Assembly: GCA_016342685.1 (NCBI GenBank) | Contig: JAEINU010000002.1 | Location: 47,085 to 111,084, forward strand | Length of the DNA stretch: 64,000 bases | Direction of reading: 5' to 3' | DNA from: Bacteroidales bacterium | Lineage (GTDB): Bacteria > Bacteroidota > Bacteroidia > Bacteroidales > UBA12077 | In this document: piece by piece, positions 17,125 to 26,363 of the stretch | Position numbering within the stretch: the stretch's first letter is position 1 | How the letters are laid out: every line of letters starts with the position of its first letter | Notes under the pieces: generated by a model | The model's input: only the letters and a program-made list of their open reading frames with translations | What the model was told of the DNA's origin: nothing | The model's database searches: none | Position numbers and translations under genes: made by a program

Positions 17125-19923
17125 ATGCCTAACAATGATCAATTTATACAAATAAAAGAAGCTAAAGTTCACAATCTAAAGAATATAAGCATCAATATTG
17201 AGCGTGACAAATTTATTGTCATTACCGGAGTTTCTGGTTCTGGCAAATCTTCTTTAGCATTCGATACGATCTATGCCGAAGGGCAAAGAAGGTATGTTGA
17301 GAGTTTATCATCCTATGCCAGACAATTTTTAGGAAAAATAAATAAACCCGATGTTGAATTTATTCATGGTATTCCTCCTGCAATTGCAATAGAACAAAAA
17401 GTTAATACTCGAAATCCAAGATCAACTGTTGGAACATCTACGGAAGTATACGACTATCTTAAGCTTTTGTTCGCTAGAATTGGGAAAACCTTCTCCCCTA
17501 TATCTAACAAACAAGTTCAACAGCATTCTGTTACCGATATTGTTAATTATATTATTTCATTTGAGCCTGAAACAAAAGCGCTCATTCTTGCTCCTTTTAA
17601 GAAATTAACAAAAAATGATTTTATAGTAAGCTTTCAAAAACTGCAATCAGAAGGTGTTTCAAGAATTGAGCAAGACTCTAATATTTATAAAGTATCTGAT
17701 TTAATAGTGGATAGTTCTAAAATTAATAAATCAAAAGACTTTAATATTGTTGTCGATCGAATTATTATTAAAACCGACGAAGATTCAATAAGTAGATTTG
17801 GCGATTCTGTTCAAACTGCACTTTCTGAAGGAAAAGGTTATTGTATTATTAAAATCTTAAATAATGATAATACGGTTACGGAACAATTCTCAAACAAATT
17901 TGAAGCAGATGGCATTGAATTTGAAGTACCAACAGTTCATACCTTTAGTTTCAATAACCCAGTTGGAGCTTGTCCTAGATGCGAAGGATATGGTAAAATT
18001 ATCGGAATTGATGAAGACTTAGTAATACCCAATAAAAATTTATCCATTTATGAAGAAGCAATTGCATGTTGGCGAGGCGAAAAAATGCAAGAATGGAAAG
18101 ATCGATTAATACATAATGCAGAAAAATTCAACTTCCCTATTCATAAAGCTTTTTTTGATCTTACCGAAGATCAAAAACTATTACTTTGGGAAGGAAATAA
18201 ATACTTCTATGGATTAAATACATTCTTTCAACATCTCGAAGAACAAAAGTATAAAATTCAATATCGGGTTATGTTATCGAGATACCGGGGTAAAACAATT
18301 TGTCCCGATTGTCGTGGTACAAGATTAAAGAAAGAAGCTTCGTATATTAAAGTCCAAGACAAATCATTACAAGATTTAGTTTTAATTCCTGTTGACGAAC
18401 TACAAATATTTTTCAAGAATCTAAAGCTTTCAAAATTTGAAACTGAAGTATCCAAAAGGATATTAATTGAGATTAACAGTAGAATTGATTTTCTAATGAA
18501 TGTTGGTCTAGGATATTTAACTTTAAATAGGTTATCATCAACATTATCGGGAGGAGAATCTCAAAGAATAAACTTGGCAACATCTCTTGGAAGCAGCCTA
18601 GTTGGCTCTTTGTATATTTTAGACGAACCAAGTATCGGTTTGCATTCTCGTGATAATGAACGTTTAATTAAAGTATTGAAACAGTTGCAAGAAATTGGAA
18701 ATACTGTTATAATGGTTGAACATGACGAAGATATTATTAAAGCGGCTGACGAAATAATAGATATAGGTCCTTTAGCCGGAAGATTAGGAGGTGAGATAAT
18801 ATTTCAAGGGAATTCTAAAGAAATCATTAAAGATAAAAATAGTTTAACTGGTAAATATCTTACAGGAAAAGAATTTATTCCAGTTCCAAGTATTAGAAGA
18901 AGCTGGAACAACTATATTGAACTAATTGGGGCACGTGAAAATAACCTAAAAAACATTAATGTTAAAATTCCTTTAAATGTAATGACTGTTATTACAGGGG
19001 TTAGTGGTTCTGGTAAATCAACATTAATAAGAAATATACTTTCTCCTGCTCTAAGTAAAATTCTTCTAGGCACAGGAGAAAAAACAGGAAAATTTGACGA
19101 AATCAAAGGGGACATAAACAGACTTGATAGTATTGAATTCGTGGATCAAAATCCAATTGGAAAATCATCAAGATCTAATCCCGTTACGTATTTAAAAGCT
19201 TACGACGAAATAAGAAAACTTTATGCCGATCAACAAGCATCAAAAATAAACAATTTTAAGCCTTCTCATTACTCATTTAATGTTGAAGGTGGAAGATGTG
19301 AAGAGTGTCAGGGAGATGGCTTTATTAAGGTTGAAATGCAATTTATGGCTGACGTAACCTTGGTATGTGACACTTGCAATGGAAAGCGGTTTAAAGATGA
19401 AGTATTAGAAGTTAAATACAAACAAAAAAGTATTTACGATGTATTAGGAATGACAGTAAATGAAGCTATTGAATTTTTTGGAGAATCGGACGGTTCAACT
19501 GAAAGAAAGATCGTTAATAAACTTTCTCCGTTAGCAGAAGTTGGATTAGGTTACATAAAATTGGGTCAATCATCGAGTACATTAAGTGGCGGAGAAAGTC
19601 AGCGAGTTAAACTTGCCTCGTTCCTAAGTAAAGAAGCTTCGAAACAAACTACATTATTTATCTTTGACGAACCAACAACAGGACTTCATTTTCATGATAT
19701 CAAAAAACTACTCGATGCTTTTAATGCATTAATCGCAAGAGGAAATAGTGTATTAATAATTGAGCATAATTTAGAAATTATTAAATCAGCCGATTGGATT
19801 ATTGATTTAGGTCCTGAAGGTGGAAAATATGGTGGAAATATTGTTTTTGAAGGTATTCCTGAAGAATTAATAAAGCATCCTAAATCGTATACAGGAAAAT
19901 ATCTAAAGGAAAAAATTATATAA
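17125..19923 (+). CDS. uvrA: Excinuclease ABC subunit A
   Basis: 932-residue DNA damage sensor of nucleotide excision repair. Two ABC-type ATPase modules: Walker A GVSGSGKSS at 35-43 and a second GVSGSGKST near residue 630, each with an LSGGESQR signature (LSSTLSGGESQRINLA and SSSTLSGGESQRVKLA) and DEPSIGLH / DEPTTGLH Walker B motifs. Zinc-binding cysteines are in CPRCEGYGK, CPDCRGTR, CEECQGDGF and CDTCNGKRF. Many Bacteroidota carry two UvrA paralogues and I cannot tell which this is. Divergent from the ECF sigma gene. Confidence 0.96.
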   Translation: MPNNDQFIQIKEAKVHNLKNISINIERDKFIVITGVSGSGKSSLAFDTIYAEGQRRYVESLSSYARQFLGKINKPDVEFIHGIPPAIAIEQKVNTRNPRSTVGTSTEVYDYLKLLFARIGKTFSPISNKQVQQHSVTDIVNYIISFEPETKALILAPFKKLTKNDFIVSFQKLQSEGVSRIEQDSNIYKVSDLIVDSSKINKSKDFNIVVDRIIIKTDEDSISRFGDSVQTALSEGKGYCIIKILNNDNTVTEQFSNKFEADGIEFEVPTVHTFSFNNPVGACPRCEGYGKIIGIDEDLVIPNKNLSIYEEAIACWRGEKMQEWKDRLIHNAEKFNFPIHKAFFDLTEDQKLLLWEGNKYFYGLNTFFQHLEEQKYKIQYRVMLSRYRGKTICPDCRGTRLKKEASYIKVQDKSLQDLVLIPVDELQIFFKNLKLSKFETEVSKRILIEINSRIDFLMNVGLGYLTLNRLSSTLSGGESQRINLATSLGSSLVGSLYILDEPSIGLHSRDNERLIKVLKQLQEIGNTVIMVEHDEDIIKAADEIIDIGPLAGRLGGEIIFQGNSKEIIKDKNSLTGKYLTGKEFIPVPSIRRSWNNYIELIGARENNLKNINVKIPLNVMTVITGVSGSGKSTLIRNILSPALSKILLGTGEKTGKFDEIKGDINRLDSIEFVDQNPIGKSSRSNPVTYLKAYDEIRKLYADQQASKINNFKPSHYSFNVEGGRCEECQGDGFIKVEMQFMADVTLVCDTCNGKRFKDEVLEVKYKQKSIYDVLGMTVNEAIEFFGESDGSTERKIVNKLSPLAEVGLGYIKLGQSSSTLSGGESQRVKLASFLSKEASKQTTLFIFDEPTTGLHFHDIKKLLDAFNALIARGNSVLIIEHNLEIIKSADWIIDLGPEGGKYGGNIVFEGIPEELIKHPKSYTGKYLKEKII

Positions 19924-19949
19924 GTTTAGCTTTTAGACATAAATAAATA

Positions 19950-19984
19950 AAAAAAAGGATCTGCTATAAACAAATCCTTTTTTT
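19950..19984. terminator. Bidirectional terminator between uvrA and 20002 gene
   Basis: Arms AAAAAAAGGAT (19950-19960) and ATCCTTTTTTT (19974-19984) pair perfectly over 11 bases around a 13-base loop. The T run serves uvrA, and the complementary run on the other strand serves the convergent gene. Confidence 0.75.
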
Positions 19985-20001
19985 ATATCTAATTATTTTT
20001 A

Positions 20002-20448
20002 TTAATCCGCATTTTCCTTAATTCCAAACATAATAGCTACACAACCGCTCACCAACTCATCCGTTTCTTCCTCGCTATTTTTTACTCTTAACGAAATAAT
20101 TAATTGCTGACTCGACTCTAGTTTAAAATCCCAAATACGAGAATAATCACTTTTTCTGTTATCATACAATACGTTACGATTTACATCTAATACCTGAAAT
20201 TCGATCTCAGGCAATGCATCAGAACCACAAATATAAATTCTATAATTCTGACCTGCATAAAAAGTCTTATATAATTCGGCATCTTCTCCTTCTGTTAAAA
20301 TAGCAGCATTAAAATTACCATCATGAATGTATGGGGTTAGCTCAAGCTTACAGACTTTTTTCGCAAAACTTTTACATTGCGCATTTCCCTGAAATGGAAT
20401 TAGAGCTAATACTGTTAAGACAATTAATATCTGATATATTTTTTTCAT
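20002..20448 (-). CDS. Exported protein of unknown function
   Basis: 148-residue protein with a signal peptide (IYQILIVLTVLALIPFQGNA, cleavage before Gln-Cys). The mature part has four Cys (KSFAKKVCKLEL, YICGSD, SGCVAIM) and a beta-sandwich-like pattern with YRIYICGSDALPEIEFQV and LIISLRVKN. It follows a lipoprotein gene on the same strand by 14 bases and probably shares its transcript. I do not recognise the family. Confidence 0.75.
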   Translation of the reverse strand: MKKIYQILIVLTVLALIPFQGNAQCKSFAKKVCKLELTPYIHDGNFNAAILTEGEDAELYKTFYAGQNYRIYICGSDALPEIEFQVLDVNRNVLYDNRKSDYSRIWDFKLESSQQLIISLRVKNSEEETDELVSGCVAIMFGIKENAD

Positions 20449-20462
20449 AGCGGAGGATTATT

Positions 20463-21389
20463 TTATAATGTAAAATTATTACGTATTATCTTCACTTTCT
20501 CTTTAAGTTCGTAGTAAGTTTCAGGCTTCATTTTTACTTCTGTTTTCGATTTCAGAGTAGTAACATTTGTCTCATCATCGGTTACAGGTTCAATTTTAGA
20601 AGAGGTAATTTCAATCTTTTCAAATATTGCCTTTAATTCGTTAACATTTGTCATTACTGTAATTACATCTTCATTATCCTTATTTTCATCTAACAAACTA
20701 AGTACTGTAGATAATGTAAGTTTCTGGTCAATAATACGATTTACCAATTCATTATTATTCAAATCAACATCCGGTCCAACTAAGTTTGTAGCTATATAAA
20801 GACCTTCAACCCAACCTCCAACTAATACAATTGTCGACATTGCTTGTCTATCATTCTCTTCAAAAAATGAACTTGAGTTCATTATGGTTTCAGAGATAAT
20901 ATCCATTATTACGTCTCTATTATTAATATTCGCTTCTAATCTCTCAATTACATTTTCGTCAATAGCATTTAAAATACCTAAGCCTTCCGCCATTCTTTTA
21001 GATGCATTCATGTAATTAATTGTAGCTTGTGTTTGATCAAATAAACTTGCATAACTTAAATCTGTTGTGTATACTCCAAGATTTAAAGCCATACTTTTAT
21101 TGGTAACATAATTCGTTACATTTTCCGTTGGGTTAAGTAATTCTTCGTTGTAAACTGCTCCAGCTTGCTTTAATATCATCGCTGTTTCTAACGGAGATGG
21201 TAAAGAATAGAAGATTTCCTTAACTGTTTTTACGTCCTTAATTAATTGCTCATCAATTTCAAGAGACTCAATTGTTACTTCTTCTGTATCCTTATTTTTC
21301 TTATTGGAACCGCATCCAGTTATTATTGTTACAGAAACAATAACTGCCAGAAAACATAATGCTTTAGAATGTACTGATTTAATATCCAT
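20463..21389 (-). CDS. Predicted lipoprotein of unknown function
   Basis: 308-residue protein with a type II signal sequence ending ITGC|GS (lipobox Cys at about residue 26). The mature protein is largely alpha-helical and acidic and begins with a Lys/Glu-rich linker (NKKNKDTEEV). A long central region contains MALNLGVYTTDLSYASLFDQ and related helices. The same Tyr-Thr-x-Asp-Leu segment recurs in uncharacterised Bacteroidota lipoproteins. It heads a two-gene unit with the exported protein downstream. Confidence 0.8.
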   Translation of the reverse strand: MDIKSVHSKALCFLAVIVSVTIITGCGSNKKNKDTEEVTIESLEIDEQLIKDVKTVKEIFYSLPSPLETAMILKQAGAVYNEELLNPTENVTNYVTNKSMALNLGVYTTDLSYASLFDQTQATINYMNASKRMAEGLGILNAIDENVIERLEANINNRDVIMDIISETIMNSSSFFEENDRQAMSTIVLVGGWVEGLYIATNLVGPDVDLNNNELVNRIIDQKLTLSTVLSLLDENKDNEDVITVMTNVNELKAIFEKIEITSSKIEPVTDDETNVTTLKSKTEVKMKPETYYELKEKVKIIRNNFTL

Positions 21390-21633
21390 AATTTGCTGTC
21401 TTATTAATTGTTACCAATTTAAAACAATTTGTAGTAAAATTAACACTTTTTTTTAAAAAACAAAATTAACAATACACGCAAATCCCTGTTATTTGTAGAT
21501 TTCTACAATCAGATTTATTTTTGAGCATATCCGCAATTATTTATTTTTCACCCATCTAATATAGGAAAATATAATTTGAATATCCAATATTTACAGGGAA
21601 TTGTAGTAATTTTACACGAGTAAATAATATTAT

Positions 21634-22149
21634 ATGACGAATAGAGAAATAATTCAAAAATTAGAGTCTTCTGATGAAAAAGTATTACTAGAAACTCTAC
21701 AAAAAATATCAAAAGAAGGGAATAACGAAATCCTAGTCAAAGTAATTGATTTAATAGAAAAATCATCGAGCACAAAGGTTCGTGATGAAATTATTAAAAT
21801 AATTGAAAACTTAAAGGAACAAGATAGTAGTAAAATTCTTATTGATGCGATTACAAATCCGAAAAATAGTAAGGAACTTTCAATATTGGTTTCGGCGTGC
21901 TGGAAAAATGGATTAAACTATGAAGAATATCTTGATGTTTTTATAGATATTTTTGTGAAATCGGAGTTCCAATTAGCATTCGACGCATTTACAGTTATTG
22001 ACACTTACGAGAATGTTGATGAAAGCATTGCGAATATCAATCTGATAAAACTTGAAAATTCACTTGAAGACTTAACTGATGATAAAAAAGCATTGTGCAC
22101 CGAACTCATTAATGTAATACAATATTTAAAAGAAAATCCCGCTGATTAG
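21634..22149 (+). CDS. HEAT-like alpha-helical repeat protein
   Basis: 171-residue cytoplasmic protein made of helical pairs: repeated patterns such as EIIQKLESSDEKVLLETLQKIS and EILVKVIDLIEKS resemble HEAT repeats used for protein-protein contacts. It is acidic, with no signal peptide. The gene stands alone, divergent from the lipoprotein gene across 244 bases of AT-rich DNA; its last codons and stop are built into the terminator hairpin. Confidence 0.75.
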   Translation: MTNREIIQKLESSDEKVLLETLQKISKEGNNEILVKVIDLIEKSSSTKVRDEIIKIIENLKEQDSSKILIDAITNPKNSKELSILVSACWKNGLNYEEYLDVFIDIFVKSEFQLAFDAFTVIDTYENVDESIANINLIKLENSLEDLTDDKKALCTELINVIQYLKENPAD

Positions 22150-22160
22150 CGGGATTTTTT
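22135..22160. terminator. Terminator overlapping stop codon, bidirectional
   Basis: AATCCCGCT (22135-22143) and AGCGGGATT (22148-22156) pair perfectly around GATT and are followed by T5. The TAG stop of the HEAT-like gene (22147-22149) lies inside it. On the minus strand a T-rich run also follows, so it can end the DHOD-like gene. Confidence 0.88.
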
Positions 22161-22163
22161 ATT

Positions 22164-23132
22164 TTAATGTATACTTGAAAAGTATTTCATGAATTGCGAA
22201 CGTTCATAAACTAGAGGATCTTCTATTTTATCATAACTCATTTTTCCTCTAAACTCATCAACACTATTGTATCCATTTTTCTCCATCCATTCTTTTAATT
22301 CTTTAAGGATAGATCCTAAATGTCCTATTCCATTTTTATAAAGTGTTGAACAAACCTGAACTACAGTAGCTCCTGCTAATAGTTGCTTAACAACAGCTTT
22401 ACCATCGTGCACTCCTGTTGATGCTGCAATATCCATATTCGAAATCTTTGAAGATACGATTCCAACCCAACGCAAAGAGTTCCTAATATCTGCTGATGTG
22501 CTGAATACATCAGAAGAAGTAAACTTCATTTCATCAATATCGATATCTGGAGTATAGAAACGATTAAATAATACTACGCCTGGAACATGCAATTTTTGTA
22601 TAAATCCAACTAAATTTGAAAATTGTGAACCTAACTTAAATGCAAAAGGAATATTTATTGTAGATTTCAATTTTTCTGCTAATTCGAAATAAACATTTTC
22701 GTAATATTCTGAAGAAGCATGTCTATCATTTGGTAATACAAAAACATTAATTTCAATAGCATCAGCACCTGCTTCTTCGATACTTTTCGCAAAACCTGTC
22801 CATTCTTTTGAAGTAACACAATTGATACTTGCAATAACTGGAATTTTAACTTCAGATTTAGCTTTTTTTATAAGGTCTAAATATTCTTGAAGAGTATTTT
22901 GCTTTACGTAATGATTTACATAATCCCATGCTTCAGGAGAATCAGAACCATTAGCCATTTTACCAGCTTCAAATTTTATCTGTTCTTCGAAAATCGATTT
23001 TAATACAATTGCACCAGCACCTTTTTCTTCAATCTCTTTAATTTTTTCAATTGAACTTGTAAGGCTTGAGCTTCCTACTATTACCGGATTCTTAAGTTTT
23101 AATCCTAAATAAGTGGTTTCTAATTGACTCAT
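22164..23132 (-). CDS. Dihydroorotate dehydrogenase-like flavoprotein
   Basis: 322-residue TIM-barrel protein of the dihydroorotate dehydrogenase-like group. It has LKLKNPVIVGSSSLT at the start, GAGAIVLKSIFEEQI, IPVIASINCVTSKEW, and the FMN-phosphate-site segments FAFKLG and IAASTGVHDGKAVVKQLLAGA. The usual class 1/2 catalytic base region is replaced by INCVTS, and members of this subgroup are usually additional to the real PyrD. Its electron acceptor and substrate are uncertain. It follows the YggS gene on the same strand. Confidence 0.85.
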   Translation of the reverse strand: MSQLETTYLGLKLKNPVIVGSSSLTSSIEKIKEIEEKGAGAIVLKSIFEEQIKFEAGKMANGSDSPEAWDYVNHYVKQNTLQEYLDLIKKAKSEVKIPVIASINCVTSKEWTGFAKSIEEAGADAIEINVFVLPNDRHASSEYYENVYFELAEKLKSTINIPFAFKLGSQFSNLVGFIQKLHVPGVVLFNRFYTPDIDIDEMKFTSSDVFSTSADIRNSLRWVGIVSSKISNMDIAASTGVHDGKAVVKQLLAGATVVQVCSTLYKNGIGHLGSILKELKEWMEKNGYNSVDEFRGKMSYDKIEDPLVYERSQFMKYFSSIH

Positions 23133-23154
23133 AATTAATGTTTATTTATATTAT

Positions 23155-23829
23155 CTACTTCGTATAATTTCGTGCTCCAAACAACAAACTTCCAACTCGT
23201 ACCATGGTTGCTCCTTCTTCAATTGCAATTTTGTAGTCGCCAGACATTCCCATAGAAATTTCCTTAAAATCATCATTAAAGAAAGAACTGTTTTTTAACT
23301 CATTAAAGATATGAACTAATTCTCTAAATTCAGAATGAATTGTATCTTCATTTTCGGTATATGTTGCCATGCCCATTACACCACATATATTTACATTTTT
23401 AAGAATTGAGAAATCGTCTGATTTAATAAATTCAATGGCTTCCTTCAGATCCAAACCAAATTTTGTTTCTTCCTTAGCAATATGAAACTGTAAAAGGCAA
23501 TTAATTTTCCGATTACACTTCTCCCCTTCTTTGTTTATTACTTTCAATAATTTAAAACTATCAACTCCATGAATCAAAGAAACAAAAGGAGCAATATATT
23601 TTACTTTATTCGTTTGCATATGACCAATCATATGCCATTCTATATCTTTTGGCAATGCTTCATATTTTCCTGCTAATTCTTGAGCTTTATTTTCCCCATA
23701 AATTCTGTGTCCAGACGTATAAGCTTCTTCGATTAATTCAATTGGTTTGGTTTTAGAAACTGCTATAAGCTTTACATTAGAAGGTATTTCTTCGGAAAGA
23801 AAGTGTTTTATATTTTCAGAAACGCTCAT
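23155..23829 (-). CDS. YggS-family pyridoxal-phosphate homeostasis protein
   Basis: 224-residue PLP-binding protein of the YggS/PROSC family, a single-domain alanine-racemase-like barrel that buffers free PLP. Motifs: KLIAVSKTKP with the PLP lysine near residue 26, YGENKAQEL, WHMIGHMQTNKVKYI, and the C-terminal GMSGDYKIAIEEGATMVRVGSLLFG. Typical length. It sits upstream of the DHOD-like gene with a 22-base gap. Confidence 0.94.
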   Translation of the reverse strand: MSVSENIKHFLSEEIPSNVKLIAVSKTKPIELIEEAYTSGHRIYGENKAQELAGKYEALPKDIEWHMIGHMQTNKVKYIAPFVSLIHGVDSFKLLKVINKEGEKCNRKINCLLQFHIAKEETKFGLDLKEAIEFIKSDDFSILKNVNICGVMGMATYTENEDTIHSEFRELVHIFNELKNSSFFNDDFKEISMGMSGDYKIAIEEGATMVRVGSLLFGARNYTK

Positions 23830-23931
23830 TAAACTCGTATTTTAATTTTATGATTTCAAATGTACTAAAAAAGTTTTTGCTTAGGAAAGACAAAAGTCAG
23901 GTTCGAAAAAAGGATTACTCTAATAAAACAA

Positions 23932-23973
23932 GAAAGTTGTCTATGTTTTGATTAACTCAACATGACAACTTTC
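23932..23973. repeat. Intergenic hairpin (imperfect palindrome)
   Basis: GAAAGTTGTC (23932-23941) is the reverse complement of GACAACTTTC (23964-23973), and a second inner pairing ATGTT/AACAT extends the stem. It lies in the 201-base gap between the yggS-like gene and DUF1015. It may terminate the DUF1015 transcript or be part of a repeat unit with the adjacent element. Confidence 0.5.
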
Positions 23974-23986
23974 CTATATTATTGAT

Positions 23987-24013
23987 GTCATACTTCGACA
24001 AGCTCAGTATGAC
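23987..24013. repeat. Short palindromic intergenic repeat
   Basis: GTCATACT (23987-23994) and AGTATGAC (24006-24013) flank TCGACAAGCTC. The whole unit, cttcgacaagctcagtatga, is a sequence I associate with dispersed intergenic repeats in bacterial genomes. Only one copy is in the window. Confidence 0.5.
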
Positions 24014-24030
24014 CTATAATGACTATATAT

Positions 24031-25281
24031 CTAGTCTAATTTATGAATTACCAAACCACTTCTTAGTTTTGGTTCGAACCAAGTAGTTTTTGGAGGCATT
24101 ATGTTACCTGTATCAGCAATATCAATAAGTTGTTGTAATGAACAAGCATATAAAGCAAAAGCAACTTTCATACTGCCATTATCAACACGTTTTGATAATT
24201 CGCCTAATCCACGAATTCCACCTATGAAATCAATACGGTTTGATGTTCTTAGATCTTTAATATCAAAAATTGGCTCTAAAACCTGATTTGATAAAATTGT
24301 AACATCTAAAACTCCGATAGGATCTTTATCGTCGTATGTTCCTTCTTTAGCAGTCATTTTATACCAATCGCCAGCTAAATACATACTAAACTCATGAAGT
24401 TTAGCAGGCTTGTAAATCTCTTTACCAACTTTTTCAATTTCGAAAGAAGTAGCTAATTTTTCAATTACTTCTTCTTCTGACAATCCGTTTAAGTCTTTAA
24501 CTACACGATTGTAATCAATAATTTTTAATTGATTATCTGGAAAATGAACAGCCATAAAGAAATTGTATTCTTCATTGCCAGTATGGTTTGGATTTTGCCC
24601 TTCTTTTTCTATTCCAATACGAGCAGCAGCAGCTGTTCTATGGTGACCATCGGCTACGTATGTGTAAGGAACTTTAGTATCAAAAAGTTCTTCTAATTTA
24701 TTATTTACATCAGCATCGTTAATTGCCCAAAAGTGATGACCGAAACCGTCTTCAGCTGTAAAATCATAATCAGCTTCCTGAGATTTTACAATTTTCTCAA
24801 CGATTGCATCAATTTCTGGAACTGCTTTGTAAGAAAAGAATACAGGCTCAATATTCGCATTAGAATAACGCGTTAAAACCATTCTATCATCTTCCTTTTC
24901 AGGACGAGTTAACTCATGTTTTTTAATAATTCCGTTATGGTAATCAGCACAAGCAGCAGCACCTACAATACCATATTGTGTGCGTCCGTCCATTGTTTGA
25001 GCATAAATATAATATTTAGCTTCTTCGTCTTGAACTAACCAACCTTTATCTTGGAACATTTTAAAATTATCAACAGCTTTTGTGTAAACTGTATCAGAAT
25101 GAATATCTGTTCCTGCAGGACAATCTATTTCTGCTTTTGTAATATGCAATAAAGAACAATCTTTACCTTCTGCCATTACAGCAGCTTCTTCACTATTCAT
25201 AACATCGTATGGTAATGATGCTAAGTCTTTCGAAATCTCCTTTGGAGGTCTTAATCCTTTAAATGGTTTAATTATTGCCAT
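24031..25281 (-). CDS. DUF1015 family protein in serine operon
   Basis: 416-residue protein of the DUF1015 family (ParB/sulfiredoxin-like superfamily). Motifs: IKPFKGLRPPKE at the start, LASLPYDVMNSEEA, HELTRPEKEDDR, the YVADGHHRTAAA motif near residues 208-219 and FIGGIRGLGELSKRVDNG near the end. It follows serA on the same strand. The same fold includes the archaeal free-serine kinase SerK, and the YVADGHHR motif is the nucleotide-site signature of that group, so a serine- or phosphoserine-handling activity is plausible but unproven. Confidence 0.88.
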   Translation of the reverse strand: MAIIKPFKGLRPPKEISKDLASLPYDVMNSEEAAVMAEGKDCSLLHITKAEIDCPAGTDIHSDTVYTKAVDNFKMFQDKGWLVQDEEAKYYIYAQTMDGRTQYGIVGAAACADYHNGIIKKHELTRPEKEDDRMVLTRYSNANIEPVFFSYKAVPEIDAIVEKIVKSQEADYDFTAEDGFGHHFWAINDADVNNKLEELFDTKVPYTYVADGHHRTAAAARIGIEKEGQNPNHTGNEEYNFFMAVHFPDNQLKIIDYNRVVKDLNGLSEEEVIEKLATSFEIEKVGKEIYKPAKLHEFSMYLAGDWYKMTAKEGTYDDKDPIGVLDVTILSNQVLEPIFDIKDLRTSNRIDFIGGIRGLGELSKRVDNGSMKVAFALYACSLQQLIDIADTGNIMPPKTTWFEPKLRSGLVIHKLD

Positions 25282-25290
25282 CTTTTTATT

Positions 25291-25414
25291 AGTTTAAAGT
25301 TTAAAGTTACAAGTTTAAGGTTCCTTCAAATTTGCCCTAAAACCAATATCACTTTATTTATTATTAATTATTTTATCATTAAAAAGTTCTAGTTCCCAGT
25401 CAACTTTAAACTTG
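25291..25414. repeat. Inverted TTTAA-rich repeats between serA and DUF1015
   Basis: CAAGTTTAAGGTT (25310-25322) and AACTTTAAACTTG (25402-25414) are inverted copies matching at 12 of 13 positions. AGTTTAAAGTTTAAAGTT at 25291 is a further similar unit. They bracket about 80 bases without a gene. The sequence resembles the repeats around the nearby four-helix-bundle gene, so this could be an empty or decayed copy of the same unit. Confidence 0.5.
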
Positions 25415-25431
25415 AAACCGAAACGATGAAC

Positions 25432-26355
25432 TTATTTGTTTACTTTGAATGTTTCATTACCGTTTTCGATGAAATCAATAATTTGATTTGCGCCTGCAAC
25501 ACCTGCATTAATATTAGCTTCAGCAGTTTGAGCACCCATTTTCTTTGGTGTAAAGAAAAATTTACCTTCAAACTTCTCAGCTATTTCGTCTTTACACTCA
25601 GGAGCAATATCAGATACATATCTGAAATCATCTCTTTCGGCAAAAACTTTAAGTAACTCTTCTTCGTTAATTACTTCTTTACGAGCAGTATTAATTAAAG
25701 TAGCTCCTTTTGGCATGCTATTTAATAAATCAAAACCAATTGATTTTTTAGTTTTATCGTTAGCTGGAATATGTAACGAAATATACTGGCAAGTTGAATA
25801 CAATTCTTCAACTGTAGCAACTGGAGTTACTCCGTCTTTCTTAATAGTTTCTGCATCAACAAAAGGATCAAATGCAAGAACTTCCATTCCAAACCCCTTT
25901 GCAATTTCAGCTACATATCTACCTACATTACCATATGCATGAATACCTATTTTTTTATGACGCAATTCTGTTCCCGCTTTACCATTATAGTTTCCACGAG
26001 CCATCATAACTGCCATTCCCAATGCTAATTCAGCAACAGCATTTGAATTCTGCCCTGGAGTATTCATAGCAACTACATTTCCTGCAGTACAGGCTTCCAA
26101 ATCAAGATTATCATAACCTGCACCCGCACGAATAACAATCTTAAGATTTTTAGCAGCATCGATAACTTCTTTTGTTACTTTATCTGAACGTACGATCATT
26201 CCATCAACATTCTCAACTGCTTTTAATAATTCTGATTTCTCTGTATATTTTTCTAATAAAACCAATTCGTAATTCGCTTTATCTAAAACTTCTTTTATTT
26301 GAGCTACTGCTGCCGGAGCAAAAGGCTTTTCTGTTGCAACAAGTACTTTTTTCAT
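25432..26355 (-). CDS. serA: D-3-phosphoglycerate dehydrogenase (short form)
   Basis: 307-residue NAD-dependent enzyme of the first step of serine synthesis. It is the short type without the C-terminal ACT or ASB regulatory domains. N-terminal substrate domain with VDGMIVRSDKVT and VIRAGAGYDNLD (catalytic Arg), then the Rossmann region HKKIGIHAYGNVGRYVAEI and TARKEVINEEELL. The canonical catalytic His near the C-terminus is not in its usual GGxT context: FFTPKKMGAQTAEANINAG is present instead. Sits between the four-helix-bundle gene and DUF1015 in the serC-serA run. Confidence 0.9.
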   Translation of the reverse strand: MKKVLVATEKPFAPAAVAQIKEVLDKANYELVLLEKYTEKSELLKAVENVDGMIVRSDKVTKEVIDAAKNLKIVIRAGAGYDNLDLEACTAGNVVAMNTPGQNSNAVAELALGMAVMMARGNYNGKAGTELRHKKIGIHAYGNVGRYVAEIAKGFGMEVLAFDPFVDAETIKKDGVTPVATVEELYSTCQYISLHIPANDKTKKSIGFDLLNSMPKGATLINTARKEVINEEELLKVFAERDDFRYVSDIAPECKDEIAEKFEGKFFFTPKKMGAQTAEANINAGVAGANQIIDFIENGNETFKVNK

Positions 26356-26363
26356 AATATTAT

